Assembly: GCF_000472285.1 (NCBI RefSeq)
Contig: NZ_KI421416.1
Location: 12,032-76,031 of the forward strand
Direction of reading: 5' to 3'
Length of the DNA stretch: 64,000 bases
Origin: Desulfuromonas sp. TF
GTDB taxonomy: Bacteria > Desulfobacterota > Desulfuromonadia > Desulfuromonadales > ATBO01
A program made the position numbers and the translations under genes. The notes beneath the pieces are model-generated. The model was not told where the DNA came from. It ran no database searches and worked only from the letters and a program-made list of their open reading frames with translations. Shown here piece after piece: positions 44,066 to 52,713 of the stretch. Position 1 is the stretch's first letter; the number at the start of each line of letters is the position of its first letter.

Positions 44066-44080
44066 GCAATAGGCGTGCCA
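44066..44080 (-). promoter_or_regulatory. Sigma-54 promoter of pilA
   Basis: On the minus strand: TGGCAC, five bases, TTGC (TGGCACGCCTATTGC), a full match to the RpoN -24/-12 consensus. Predicted transcription start is near 44054, giving a leader of about 68 bases before the pilA ATG. The adjacent pilS-pilR genes encode the expected RpoN activator. Confidence 0.9.
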
Positions 44081-44100
44081 GGCCATTCATGCCCAACTTG

Positions 44101-44135
44101 TTGCTAAAAAAGATTTTAAATTAAGTTGTTAGCAA
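44101..44135. promoter_or_regulatory. Inverted repeat upstream of the pilA sigma-54 promoter
   Basis: TTGCTAA (44101-44107) and TTAGCAA (44129-44135) form an inverted repeat with a 21-base AT-rich spacer, between the TGTC-rich block and the -24 element. Related ttgct/agcaa words recur here. It may help DNA bending or bind a regulator; no specific protein is suggested by the sequence. Confidence 0.3.
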
Positions 44136-44171
44136 AGAGTTCAATATGGAAAAAAGAAGTTCACTTCGCCT

Positions 44172-44210
44172 TGTCCCAAGAATGTCAACCTGGCCTGACA
44201 ATAATTGTCA
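44172..44210. promoter_or_regulatory. Candidate PilR enhancer sites (TGTC repeats)
   Basis: Four TGTC/GACA words occur in 39 bases: TGTC at 44172, 44183 and 44206, and GACA at 44197. The last two form a perfect 15-base palindrome, TGACAATAATTGTCA (44196-44210). They lie about 118-156 bases upstream of the predicted pilA start, the distance expected for an RpoN enhancer. In Pseudomonas, PilR binds TGTC-containing repeats upstream of pilA. The palindrome overlaps the pilR stop codon. Confidence 0.55.
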
Positions 44211-45602
44211 CTCATCCTCCCCATCCGCATCAATCCCGAACTTCGCCAGCCGGTACCGAATCGAACGAAAGGTGATCCCCAGCAGCTCGGCCGCTCTCTT
44301 GCGCACCCCTCCTGTCCTGTCCAGAGCCTTGAGGAGGATGTCTTTTTCAATATCGCCGAGGTAGGCATCCAAGTCCAGGCCGGTTTCAGGGAGTTCGGTC
44401 ATGGGGCCGCCAGACTCCGGAGCCTGCCGCTGCAGGGAGAGGGGCAGGCACTCTTCGGTCAGCTCCTCGGAGTGGCTCAGGACCAGGCAGCGCTCGATGG
44501 CGTTTTCCAGCTCCCGGATGTTGCCGGGCCAGGGATAATCAAGCAGGCGACGCATCGCTTTTTCGGTGACCGTCACGGAATCCTTGCCCGATATTTTCCG
44601 GCAGAAGTGCTCAACGAGGAGGGGAATATCCTCGCGCCGCTCCCGCAGAGGGGGCAGCGCGACCTGGATGACGTTCAATCTGTAAAAAAGGTCTTCGCGA
44701 AAATCACCGGAAGCCACCTCGTCCTGCAGATCCTTATTGGTGGCAGCGACAAGACGGATATCGACCTGGATGTTCTTCGTCCCGCCCACACGGCGGAACT
44801 CCCTCTCCTGCAGCACGCGCAGCAATTTCACCTGCATCATCTGGGGAAGTTCGCCGATCTCATCCAGAAACAGGGTGCCTCCGTCGGCCACTTCGAAGAG
44901 ACCGGACTTCTGCTGGATGGCGCCGGTAAACGACCCCTTTTCGTGGCCGAACAGCTCGCTTTCGAGGAGATTCTCGGGGATCGCTCCGCAGTTGATGGGG
45001 ACGAAGGGCCTGTCGCGCCGCCCGCTGTTGTAGTGGATCGCCCGGGCCGCCAGCTCCTTCCCGGTGCCGCTTTCCCCTGTCACCAATACATTGGCGCTGC
45101 TCGCAGCGACCTTCTGGATGAGGTCGTAGACCACCTGCATGCTCTTGCTCTTCCCGACCAGCCCGGCGAAGGAGTAGCGCAGGCCCAGCTCTTTTTTCAG
45201 AGCGATATTCTCCTGACGAAGGGCCTTGCGCTCAAGTGCATTTTTGATGATCAGCCGGATCTCTTCATTCTTGAAGGGCTTGGTGATGTAATCGTAGGCC
45301 CCCTGCTTCATCGCCTCCACCGCCTCTTCGGTGGTGGAAAAGGCGGTGATCATGATCATGACCGTTTCGGGAGCACGTTCCCTGACATGGGCCAGAAGTT
45401 CAAGACCACCGACCCGGGGCATTTTGATATCACTGATGATCAGGTCGTAATCCTGCTCCTTCAGGCGCGCAATCGCCTGGGCTCCATCGGCGGCGGCATC
45501 GACGCGATACCCTTCCCGGTGCAGCATGATGGAGAGAAATTCCCGCATGCTCTCTTCATCGTCCACCAGAAGAATATGATATTTTTTCCGGTCACTGATC
45601 AT
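44208..45602 (-). CDS. pilR: Sigma-54-dependent response regulator PilR
   Basis: Activates pilA transcription with RNA polymerase-RpoN after phosphorylation by PilS. The 464-residue protein has a receiver domain (LLVDDEESMREFLS, phospho-acceptor in DLIISDIKMP, about residue 50), an AAA+ domain (Walker A GESGTGKELAARA near 177, the sigma-54 contact loop as GSFTGA, Walker B GGTLFLDEIGELP, R-finger YPWPGNIRELENA) and a Fis-type HTH (RKRAAELLGITFRSIRYRLA) at the C-terminus. A TTG five codons upstream is also in frame. It lies 96 bases after pilS. Confidence 0.95.
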   Translation of the reverse strand: MISDRKKYHILLVDDEESMREFLSIMLHREGYRVDAAADGAQAIARLKEQDYDLIISDIKMPRVGGLELLAHVRERAPETVMIMITAFSTTEEAVEAMKQGAYDYITKPFKNEEIRLIIKNALERKALRQENIALKKELGLRYSFAGLVGKSKSMQVVYDLIQKVAASSANVLVTGESGTGKELAARAIHYNSGRRDRPFVPINCGAIPENLLESELFGHEKGSFTGAIQQKSGLFEVADGGTLFLDEIGELPQMMQVKLLRVLQEREFRRVGGTKNIQVDIRLVAATNKDLQDEVASGDFREDLFYRLNVIQVALPPLRERREDIPLLVEHFCRKISGKDSVTVTEKAMRRLLDYPWPGNIRELENAIERCLVLSHSEELTEECLPLSLQRQAPESGGPMTELPETGLDLDAYLGDIEKDILLKALDRTGGVRKRAAELLGITFRSIRYRLAKFGIDADGEDE

Positions 45603-45698
45603 TGGCCATTTGTCCAATCCATTTATTAGTGCAGATCTTCAGAAAATCTATTGCCTTAGGCCTGATTCCTGCGACTCGATGCACGAGCTGAAGATTAG

Positions 45699-47360
45699 TT
45701 ACGAACCAGTTTTATCCTTGAACTCAGTCGTCGCATCCGGCAAATGAATGGAGAACCGGGCTCCGCCGGCGGGCGCCGTCGCAACCTCGATTCTGCCGCC
45801 GTGCGCTTCAACAATGGAGTACACTGTGGCCAGGCCCAATCCCGTTCCCCGCTCTTTCGTGGTAAAAAAGGGATCAAATATCCTGTCACGGATTTCCCCG
45901 GGGATGCCCGGTCCGGAATCCTCCACATAGACCGTCCTCGCATCCGGCGAGATGCCGAGGTGCATCGTGCCCTCTCCCTCCATCGCCTCGGCGCCATTGA
46001 TGACCAGATTCCACAGGGCCTGGCTGAACAGGCGGTGATCGAGATGCATCCTTCTCCCAGGCGGATATTCCCGGGAAATTTTTAAACCCGAGAAACGGGA
46101 ATCAGCAGTTATCATATCGGCCAGTTCATCCAATAGAATCGAAACGTCCACCGACTCGAAACGGGGAGGCGAGGGCCGGGCGAAAAGCAAAAAATCGGTG
46201 AGCAGATCGCTGAGCCTGTTCGCTTCCTTGACGACGATCCCCTTTAGACGGCGGTTTTCGTCGGTGAGGTGATCTCCTTCCATGAGCAGTTGAACCGAAC
46301 CGCTGATGGCTGCCAGGGGATTGCGTATCTCATGGGCCATGCCGGACGCCAGCTGTCCGACGGCGGCGAGTCGGTCGGCCCGATGGAGCTGCTCCTCGAG
46401 TTGTTTCACATGGGTGAGATCCTGAAACGTGATCAGGAGACCGAGGGTCTCATCCTGTGGATTCTTGATCAGGGAGGACGCGTAGCCGAGAACCCTCTGA
46501 GTTCCGCGCTGATCGGGAAAACGGCCCTCACCCCGGCTGATGACCCTGAACTCACCATTATACACCGCTAGATGGGGAAAAACCTCCCGCACCTCCCGGT
46601 CATAGACGTCCTGCAGAGAGTAGCCGGTGATCTTTTCAGCGGCGGCATTCCAGGACCGGATTCGCCCCCGCGAGTTGACGATCATCAGGCCGCTGCTGAT
46701 ATTGGACAGGATGGTTTGGTTGAGATTTTCCAGCTCCTCGTAATCGATTTCCTTTTTTTCCAGAGCAAGTTCGCTTCTACGCAAACGCTCCGCCAGGGTA
46801 CCGCTTAAAAGAGCGGTAAGGAGAAAGGCCAGGACGTTTACGAAGACCGCGAAGAAAACGTCCCGATCACTGATCTGCTCGGGGAAATACAACCCTCCGA
46901 CCAGGGGAAGGTACCCGTAATACTGAAGATCCAGGATACTGCCATAGAGAATGGCCGAAGCCGAGGCGACGAGCAGAACCTCTTTGCGGGTTAAAAAAAC
47001 ACTGGAGCTGATGATGACCAGAATAAAGAGAAAAGAGAAGAGACTCTCAATTCCGCCGGTCACGTAAATCAAGGAAGAAACGAAGAGCAGGTCCCATACA
47101 ATTTGGGCCTGGGTGAATAGACGCAGGCGACGGGTTAGAGGGAGAACCGAAGCTGATAGCAGCGCATACAGATAGGAGATGCCGACCAGCAGATAGAGAA
47201 AGGGCAATACCGGGTGGGGCTTCTGCAAGCCGCTGCGCAGCTGATAGACAATGGCTCCCCCCAGGAAAAGGGTAATGATCAGAACCCTGAAAAAGAGGAA
47301 CCACCTCAATTGCCTGCGAGAAGGATCTATCTTGAACTTTGAACCCGAGTCTTTCCCCAT
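45699..47360 (-). CDS. pilS: Sensor histidine kinase PilS
   Basis: Inner-membrane sensor that phosphorylates PilR; in Pseudomonas it responds to PilA level in the membrane. The 553-residue protein has six hydrophobic segments (about 18-195), a PAS domain (about 220-325, ILSNISSGLMIVNSRGRIRS), a HisKA domain with the phospho-acceptor His in GMAHEIRNPLAAISGSVQLL (about 340) and a HATPase domain (WNLVINGAEAM N-box, DSGPGIPGEIRDRIFDPFFT, GTGLGLATVYSIVEAHGG). The ATG at 47360 follows the pilC stop by eight bases; a longer frame lies inside pilC. Confidence 0.94.
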   Translation of the reverse strand: MGKDSGSKFKIDPSRRQLRWFLFFRVLIITLFLGGAIVYQLRSGLQKPHPVLPFLYLLVGISYLYALLSASVLPLTRRLRLFTQAQIVWDLLFVSSLIYVTGGIESLFSFLFILVIISSSVFLTRKEVLLVASASAILYGSILDLQYYGYLPLVGGLYFPEQISDRDVFFAVFVNVLAFLLTALLSGTLAERLRRSELALEKKEIDYEELENLNQTILSNISSGLMIVNSRGRIRSWNAAAEKITGYSLQDVYDREVREVFPHLAVYNGEFRVISRGEGRFPDQRGTQRVLGYASSLIKNPQDETLGLLITFQDLTHVKQLEEQLHRADRLAAVGQLASGMAHEIRNPLAAISGSVQLLMEGDHLTDENRRLKGIVVKEANRLSDLLTDFLLFARPSPPRFESVDVSILLDELADMITADSRFSGLKISREYPPGRRMHLDHRLFSQALWNLVINGAEAMEGEGTMHLGISPDARTVYVEDSGPGIPGEIRDRIFDPFFTTKERGTGLGLATVYSIVEAHGGRIEVATAPAGGARFSIHLPDATTEFKDKTGS

Positions 47361-47370
47361 GCCGAAGTCA

Positions 47371-48588
47371 TTACCCGCCGACCGCGCCGGCAAGTTTGAA
47401 TATCGGGAGGTACATCGCGATAACCAGCCCACCGACTGTTGTACCGAGGAAGAGCATGAGCAGCGGCTCCATCATGGCGGTAAGATTGCCCACGGCGTCA
47501 TCGACTTCGTCGTCATAGAAGTCGGCGATCTTGTTGAGCATGGTGTCGAGCGCGCCGGCCTGTTCACCGACGGAGATCATCTGACAAACCATGGGAGGGA
47601 AAACCCCGGAACTGGTCAAGGGCTCCGCGATCGTCTTGCCTTCACTGATGCTCTGCTTGACCTTGTAGATAGCTTTTTCCACCGTCTTGTTGCCGGCCGT
47701 CTTGGCCACGATATCGAGGCCGTCGAGGATCGGCACGCCGCTGGACATCATCGTCCCCAGAGTGCGGGTGAATTTTGCGACCGCCACCTTACGGATCAGG
47801 ACACCGAAGACAGGAAGTTTAAGAGCAAAGTCATCAATGACCTCCCGACCTTTCTTGGTCCGGTAGATGCGCTTGAATCCGACGATTAATGCTACGATGG
47901 CACCTATGATCGCCAGGATATAATCCTGGATGAAATTGCTGAGATTTATAACGATGACAGTCGGTGTCGGCAGGGCACTGCCGAAATCCTCAAACATCTT
48001 AGAGAACTGAGGAATGACGAAGACCAGAATGACCGAGATGACGAGGACGGCAATTGCAACGATCGTGGCCGGATAGGTCATGGCGCTCTTGACCTGCTTC
48101 TTCAGCTTGAGGGCCTTCTCGATATAGGCTGCCAGGCGATTCAAGATGGTATCGAGAATTCCCCCCACTTCCCCCGCCGCCACCAGGTTGACATAAAGTT
48201 CGTCGAAAGCTTTAGGATGCTTTTTCAGAGCGTCGGCGAAGGTGGAGCCCGACTCCACGCTCTCCTTCACTGTGGTGAGAATTTTTTTGAATGTCTTGTT
48301 GTCCTGCTGCTTGCCCAGGATGTCGAGGCATTGCACCAGCGGCAGTCCCGCATCGATCATGGTGGCGAACTGGCGGGTGAAGACAACCAGGTCCTTGGTA
48401 GTGACTTTGGGCTGCATGCCGGGGATCTTTATCTCCACGTCCAGCCCCTTGCCCCGAGCCTTGATCTTGGATGGCATGATCCCCTGGCGCCTCAGTTGGG
48501 CTGTGACCACGGCCTCGCTGGCTGCCTCCATGTCGCCTTTCTGTATTGCGCCGGTGCGGGTCTTACCTTCCCAGGAAAACTTGGGCAT
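47371..48588 (-). CDS. pilC: Type IV pilus inner-membrane platform protein PilC
   Basis: Polytopic platform on which PilB and PilT act. The 405-residue protein has the two duplicated GspF domains: VVFTRQFATMIDAGLPLVQC (about 69-88) and KFTRTLGTMMSSGVPILDGL (about 275-294), three to four transmembrane helices (AIVALIV and TTVGGLVIAMYLPIF regions) and the conserved VGEQAGALDTMLNKIADFY near the end. ATG at 48588 with a GAGGTG site. Confidence 0.96.
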   Translation of the reverse strand: MPKFSWEGKTRTGAIQKGDMEAASEAVVTAQLRRQGIMPSKIKARGKGLDVEIKIPGMQPKVTTKDLVVFTRQFATMIDAGLPLVQCLDILGKQQDNKTFKKILTTVKESVESGSTFADALKKHPKAFDELYVNLVAAGEVGGILDTILNRLAAYIEKALKLKKQVKSAMTYPATIVAIAVLVISVILVFVIPQFSKMFEDFGSALPTPTVIVINLSNFIQDYILAIIGAIVALIVGFKRIYRTKKGREVIDDFALKLPVFGVLIRKVAVAKFTRTLGTMMSSGVPILDGLDIVAKTAGNKTVEKAIYKVKQSISEGKTIAEPLTSSGVFPPMVCQMISVGEQAGALDTMLNKIADFYDDEVDDAVGNLTAMMEPLLMLFLGTTVGGLVIAMYLPIFKLAGAVGG

Positions 48589-48610
48589 CTGTCACCTCAA
48601 CTTCTAGAGC

Positions 48611-48631
48611 GGTGATAGGTGATTGGTCTAC
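48611..48631. repeat. Short heptanucleotide repeat between pilT and pilC
   Basis: Three 7-base units in phase, ggtgata, ggtgatt, ggtctac, in the 61-base gap between pilT and pilC. The weakest member of the intergenic heptad family at the other junctions (49780, 51687, 52714, 56069). Confidence 0.5.
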
Positions 48632-48649
48632 TCACCCTTCACGGATTAT

Positions 48650-49759
48650 TCAGCCCCGGCCCGGTGCCGCAGGGGTCGGGCGTCGCAGCACCGAGGCCGG
48701 GTTGGCGATCATCTGCTTCAGTTCTTCAACCTCCGGGGAGCGAAGCATGGCCGACTCCAGGGAGATCTGCTTCTTGTGATAAAGCATGAACAGACACTGG
48801 TTCATGGTCAACATGCCGTACTTATCCTGCCCCATCTGCATCTGGGAATAGATCTGATGGATCTTGTCGTCCCGGATAAGAGCCCGAATCGCCATATTGG
48901 GGACCATCACTTCCAGGGCCAGTGCCCTCCCCCGCCCCTGCAGCTTGGGAATGAGAGTCTGGGAGAGAACCCCCTCCAGCACGAAGGAGAGCTGGGTCCG
49001 GATCTGCTGCTGCTGATTGGTCGGAAAAACGTCGACGATCCGGTTGATGGTCTGGACGCAGGAGTTGGTGTGCAGGGTGGCGAAACAGAGGTGGCCGGTT
49101 TCGGCGATGGTAAGCGCCGCCTCGATGGTCTCCATGTCGCGAAGTTCTCCGAGCAGAACGACATCGGGGTCCTGGCGCAGGATGTATTTGAGGGCTTTCT
49201 TGAAGGATTGGGTATCGGCTCCGACTTCGCGCTGGTTGACGACGCAGTTCTTGTGCGGATGAATATACTCGATGGGATCCTCGATGGTGACGATATGCTC
49301 GCGGCGCTCCCGGTTGATCGCATCGATCATGGAGGCGAGGGTCGTCGACTTGCCGCTCCCCGTAGGGCCGGTCACCAGCACCAGTCCATTGGGCTTATTG
49401 GAAATCGTTTTTATGACCGGCGGCAGGCCCAGCTGTTCAAAGGTAAGGATCTCGAAGGGAATGCGCCGGAAAACGCCGGCCATGGCTCCACGCTGGATGA
49501 AGATGTTGCCGCGGAACCGAGCCAACCCCTTGACGCCGAAAGAGAGGTCGAGCTCGTTCTCTTCTTCGAACTTGCGCTTCTGGGCATCGGTCAGGATGCT
49601 GTAGCACAGCTGCTTGGTCTCCATGGCCTGAAGGGGCGGAAGCTTCAGGGGCGCCATTTTGCCGTCGATGCGAAGCTGAGGCGGAGTGCCCGTCGTGATA
49701 TGGAGATCGGATGCTCCCTGTTCAACCATGGTTTTCAGGAGCTGGTGGATATCGGCCAT
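48650..49759 (-). CDS. pilT: Type IV pilus retraction ATPase PilT
   Basis: Hexameric ATPase that depolymerises pili and powers retraction. The 369-residue protein has LVTGPTGSGKSTTLASMIDA (Walker A, about 128-147), the Asp-box VTIEDPIEYIH, the Walker B region DVVLLGELRDMETIEAALTI, the His-box GHLCFATLHTNSCVQTINRI and a C-terminal IRALIRDDKIHQIYSQMQMG retraction-type motif. ATG at 49759 with AAGGA. Confidence 0.95.
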   Translation of the reverse strand: MADIHQLLKTMVEQGASDLHITTGTPPQLRIDGKMAPLKLPPLQAMETKQLCYSILTDAQKRKFEEENELDLSFGVKGLARFRGNIFIQRGAMAGVFRRIPFEILTFEQLGLPPVIKTISNKPNGLVLVTGPTGSGKSTTLASMIDAINRERREHIVTIEDPIEYIHPHKNCVVNQREVGADTQSFKKALKYILRQDPDVVLLGELRDMETIEAALTIAETGHLCFATLHTNSCVQTINRIVDVFPTNQQQQIRTQLSFVLEGVLSQTLIPKLQGRGRALALEVMVPNMAIRALIRDDKIHQIYSQMQMGQDKYGMLTMNQCLFMLYHKKQISLESAMLRSPEVEELKQMIANPASVLRRPTPAAPGRG

Positions 49760-49779
49760 TCAATTAAGTCCTTTTAAAT

Positions 49780-49807
49780 GCGTGAGGCGTGAGGGGTGAG
49801 GTGTAAT
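49780..49807. repeat. Heptanucleotide tandem repeat between pilB and pilT
   Basis: Four 7-base units in perfect phase: gcgtgag, gcgtgag, gggtgag, gtgtaat, filling part of the 65-base gap between pilB and pilT. Same period as the repeats at 51687, 52714 and 56069, but with a gTGAG-type unit. Confidence 0.75.
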
Positions 49808-49824
49808 CCTCACGAAGTCAGGTT

Positions 49825-51525
49825 TTAATCATCCCCCACCGTGCTGCGCAGCACCTCTTCGAAAGAAGTGGCTCCTTCCTTGAGCTTGGTCAAGGCCGAC
49901 TGACGCATGGTCTTGATCCCCAGGCGCATCGATTCCCGCTTGATTTCGGCGGTATTGGCACCCGCCAGGACAAGTTCACGAATCTCCTCGAACATGGGCA
50001 TGACCTGATAAATGCCTATCCGCCCCTTGTAGCCGGTGCCGTTGCAGGCGGGGCACCCCGCACCCTTGTAGCAGACGAACTCATCGACCTCTTCCGGCGA
50101 AACTCCGGCATCGATGAGAGCCTGTTTGGGTACATCTTCCGGCGACTTGCATTCGGAGCAGACCCGCCGGCCCAGCCGCTGGGCGGTGATCAGGTTGACC
50201 GCCGAGGCGACCAGGAAGGGTTCGATTCCCATGTTGAGCAGGCGGTTGATGGTACTGGGCGCATCGTTGGTGTGCAGCGTCGAGAGGACCAGGTGGCCGG
50301 TCAGGGCCGCCTTGACCCCGATCTCCGCCGTCTCGAAATCGCGAATTTCACCGATCATGATGATGTCGGGATCCTGGCGCAGAAAGGCGCGCAGAGCCGA
50401 GGCGAAGTTGAGGCCGATCTCCTCGTGCATCTGCACCTGATTGATTCCGGCGAAATTGAACTCGACCGGATCTTCGGCGGTGGAGATGTTTTCGGTGGTC
50501 TTGTTGAGCTCGGAGAGGGCCGAATAGAGGGAAACGGTTTTCCCCGATCCGGTGGGACCGGTGACGAGGACCATTCCAAAGGGCTTGCTGATCTCCGCCT
50601 TGAAGAATTTGAGCGCCTCCTCCTCATACCCGAGCTTGGTCATATCGAGCTGCAGGTTGGACTTGTCCAGAAGACGGCAGCAGATTTTTTCCCCGAACAG
50701 GGTAGGCAGGCAGTTGACCCGGTAATCCATATCCTTGCCGCCCGGGAGCTTGATCTTGATTCGCCCGTCCTGGGGGAGCCGCCGCTCGGCGATATCCATC
50801 TCCGCCATGATCTTGATCCGGGAGGTAATGGCGTTTTTGAGCTTCATCGGCGGTTTCATCACCTCATAAAGTACCCCGTCGATGCGGTAGCGAACACGGA
50901 ACGTTTTCTCATAGGGTTCAATATGAATGTCGGAGGCCTTTTTCTTGATGGCGTCCGTCAGAATCAGGTTGCAGAGTTTGACGACCGGAGCGTCTTCGCT
51001 GGCCTTCGCCAGGTCGCTGACATCGACATCGTCCCCCTCTTCCACGATTTCCAGGTCGATATCCTCGAGATCTTCCATGACATCGGCGAGGGATGCGCTC
51101 TGGTCGTAGTACTTGTCGATGGCGGCCTTGATGGAAGCCTCGGCGGCGACGACCACCTCGACGTTGTACCCGGTCATGAACTTGATGTCGTCGATGGCGA
51201 AGATGTTCGACGGATCGCTCATGGCGATGATCAGGGTCGAACCGGCCCGGTTGATGGGGACGATCTGATACTTCTGAGAAACCTCGGCGGGAATCAGTTG
51301 AATGACGGCGGGATCGATCTCGAACTCGGAAAGATTGATGGAGGGAACGCCGTACTGCCGGGAAAGAAAGGCCGCGAGGTCTTCTTCCTTGATGAAGCCC
51401 AGCTTGACGAGGCTGGCGCCCAGGCGCCCTCCCTGGACCTTTTGCTCCTCCAGGGCCTTTGAGAGTTGAACCTCATTAATCAGCTTGTTCCGAAGAAGCA
51501 GTTCTCCGAGTCGGTTACTTGTCAT
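49825..51525 (-). CDS. pilB: Type IV pilus extension ATPase PilB
   Basis: Hexameric ATPase driving pilus extension. The 566-residue protein has an N-terminal MshEN domain (LGELLLRNKLINEVQLSKAL onward, about 5-150, the c-di-GMP-binding type), the GspE core with Walker A LVTGPTGSGKTVSLYSALSE (about 320), Asp-box STAEDPVEFNF, Walker B DIIMIGEIRDFETAEIGVKA, His-box GHLVLSTLHTNDAPSTINRL, and a zinc-binding pair of Cys pairs (CSECKSPEDVP near 453 and CPACNGTGYKGRIGIYQV near 491). ATG at 51525, downstream of a sigma-70 promoter. Confidence 0.96.
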   Translation of the reverse strand: MTSNRLGELLLRNKLINEVQLSKALEEQKVQGGRLGASLVKLGFIKEEDLAAFLSRQYGVPSINLSEFEIDPAVIQLIPAEVSQKYQIVPINRAGSTLIIAMSDPSNIFAIDDIKFMTGYNVEVVVAAEASIKAAIDKYYDQSASLADVMEDLEDIDLEIVEEGDDVDVSDLAKASEDAPVVKLCNLILTDAIKKKASDIHIEPYEKTFRVRYRIDGVLYEVMKPPMKLKNAITSRIKIMAEMDIAERRLPQDGRIKIKLPGGKDMDYRVNCLPTLFGEKICCRLLDKSNLQLDMTKLGYEEEALKFFKAEISKPFGMVLVTGPTGSGKTVSLYSALSELNKTTENISTAEDPVEFNFAGINQVQMHEEIGLNFASALRAFLRQDPDIIMIGEIRDFETAEIGVKAALTGHLVLSTLHTNDAPSTINRLLNMGIEPFLVASAVNLITAQRLGRRVCSECKSPEDVPKQALIDAGVSPEEVDEFVCYKGAGCPACNGTGYKGRIGIYQVMPMFEEIRELVLAGANTAEIKRESMRLGIKTMRQSALTKLKEGATSFEEVLRSTVGDD

Positions 51526-51567
51526 GAAAAGGGGGATTTCTCCTGAAGAATTAATTCAATCTATCAT

Positions 51568-51595
51568 CTTATAAAAAGGCCGAGGACTCTGTCAA
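51568..51595 (-). promoter_or_regulatory. Sigma-70 promoter of pilB-T-C-S-R
   Basis: On the minus strand TTGACA (51595-51590), 16-base spacer, TATAAG (51573-51568), one mismatch overall. Predicted start near 51561, about 36 bases before the pilB ATG. It would drive the pilBTCSR genes; a 19-base palindrome lies 12 bases upstream of its -35 element. Confidence 0.7.
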
Positions 51596-51607
51596 GATGC
51601 ACGTGCC

Positions 51608-51626
51608 GGCAGGGGGACCCCCTGCC
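51608..51626. promoter_or_regulatory. GC-rich palindrome upstream of the pilB promoter
   Basis: GGCAGGGGG, one base, CCCCCTGCC: a 19-base palindrome flanked by further symmetric GCC/GGC. It lies about 47-65 bases upstream of the predicted pilB start. It could be the end of the ribF transcript or a protein-binding site; there is no T-tract on either side, which argues against a simple terminator. Confidence 0.4.
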
Positions 51627-51686
51627 CGGCGGTTGATGCTCCCCGGGTCCTGTCCACGTGTGCAAAGGACATGCCTGCAAACACCG

Positions 51687-51728
51687 GTTCAAGGTTCAAC
51701 CTTTTACCTTTTTTCTTTCACCTTCCAT
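51687..51728. repeat. Heptanucleotide repeat between ribF and pilB
   Basis: Six phased 7-base units: gttcaag, gttcaac, cttttac, ctttttt, ctttcac, cttccat. The last units run into the 3' end of ribF (stop at 51718). The change from a gttcaag-type to a cttttac-type unit is the same as at 52714 and 56069. Confidence 0.8.
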
Positions 51729-52698
51729 CTGCATTCATACCACAGTCGAGATATTCACGGTATTCAACGATCCTTGCATGCTCAAGGATATGCCGGGCGC
51801 GCTCGATATCGGCGGCAATAGCGGTTACGAGCGCGGAGGTATCCGGAAAGAGCATCTCATCCCTCAGACGCTCCACGAAATAGAGGCGCAGGCATTCGCC
51901 GTAAATCTCCTGGTGAAAATCAAGGATGTGGACCTCCACGGAAAGTCCTTCGGTGCGGAACGTCGGATTGCAGCCGATGTTTACTACCCCGTTCAGCACT
52001 TCTTCACCACGTCGGACCTTGACGGCATAGACGCCTGGTTTAGGCAGCAGTTCCTTATCGGTCCGCAGGTTGGCCGTGGGAAAGCCGAGTTTTTTCCCTC
52101 GTTTGGCGCCATGAACCACCTCCCCTTCCAGGGTAAAGTGCCGCCCGAGAAGATCCACCATCCGAGTCACATCCCCTTCGAGAAGGTGCCGACGAATGCG
52201 GGTGGAGCTGAATACGATTCCGTTTCTGGCAATCGGATCGAGAATTTCCATATTAAATCCAAGAGATTCTCCCTTCCGGCGCAGGAAACGGACATCCCCT
52301 TCACGGCCCTTCCCGAAAGCGTAGTCATGACCGACGATGAGATGATGCACCCCTATCTTCTTCACCAGAATTTCTTCGACGAAACGGGAGGCGGGCAGGT
52401 CCGCCATCTCGCGTGTGAAAGGGACGCAAATCAGCACGTCGATGCAGGACGCCTCGATCAACACCTCCTTCTCGGCATCGGTATTGATCAGACGGGGCGC
52501 TTTCTCCGGAGCAAGCAGCTTGAGAGGATGGGGCGAAAACGTGAAGACCACCGCCGTCCCGCTGCACTCCCTCGCCCGGCGCACGACCCGGCGGAAAATC
52601 TCCCGGTGCCCGAGATGCACGCCGTCAAAGTTTCCGATAGTGACAACGGCATTTGGCAGGGGAGTAGTGAGTTCGTTTAAATTGTGAATGATTCGCAT
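51718..52698 (-). CDS. ribF: Bifunctional riboflavin kinase/FAD synthetase RibF
   Basis: Phosphorylates riboflavin to FMN and adenylylates FMN to FAD. The 326-residue protein has an N-terminal nucleotidyltransferase domain (VVTIGNFDGVHLGHREIFRR, about 17-36; GIVFSSTRIRRHL near 161) and a C-terminal flavokinase domain (KRGKKLGFPTANLRTDKELL about 190-209, GVVNIGCNPTFRTEGLSVEV, FVERLRDEMLF). The ATG at 52698 starts MRIIHNLNELT; an earlier in-frame start lies in the intergenic repeat. The final codons extend into the heptad repeat at 51687-51728. Confidence 0.94.
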   Translation of the reverse strand: MRIIHNLNELTTPLPNAVVTIGNFDGVHLGHREIFRRVVRRARECSGTAVVFTFSPHPLKLLAPEKAPRLINTDAEKEVLIEASCIDVLICVPFTREMADLPASRFVEEILVKKIGVHHLIVGHDYAFGKGREGDVRFLRRKGESLGFNMEILDPIARNGIVFSSTRIRRHLLEGDVTRMVDLLGRHFTLEGEVVHGAKRGKKLGFPTANLRTDKELLPKPGVYAVKVRRGEEVLNGVVNIGCNPTFRTEGLSVEVHILDFHQEIYGECLRLYFVERLRDEMLFPDTSALVTAIAADIERARHILEHARIVEYREYLDCGMNADGR

Positions 52699-52713
52699 GA
52701 TTAGGCGTCCAAG

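Noticed and set aside
44208-44368. Small ORFs and the region 44101-44207 as a possible small RNA
   Set aside because: No terminator or promoter pair supports an independent RNA; the sequence is better explained as the pilA regulatory region and the pilR 3' end.
51608-51626. Treating the GC-rich palindrome as the ribF terminator
   Set aside because: No T-tract follows on either strand; kept as a possible binding site only.
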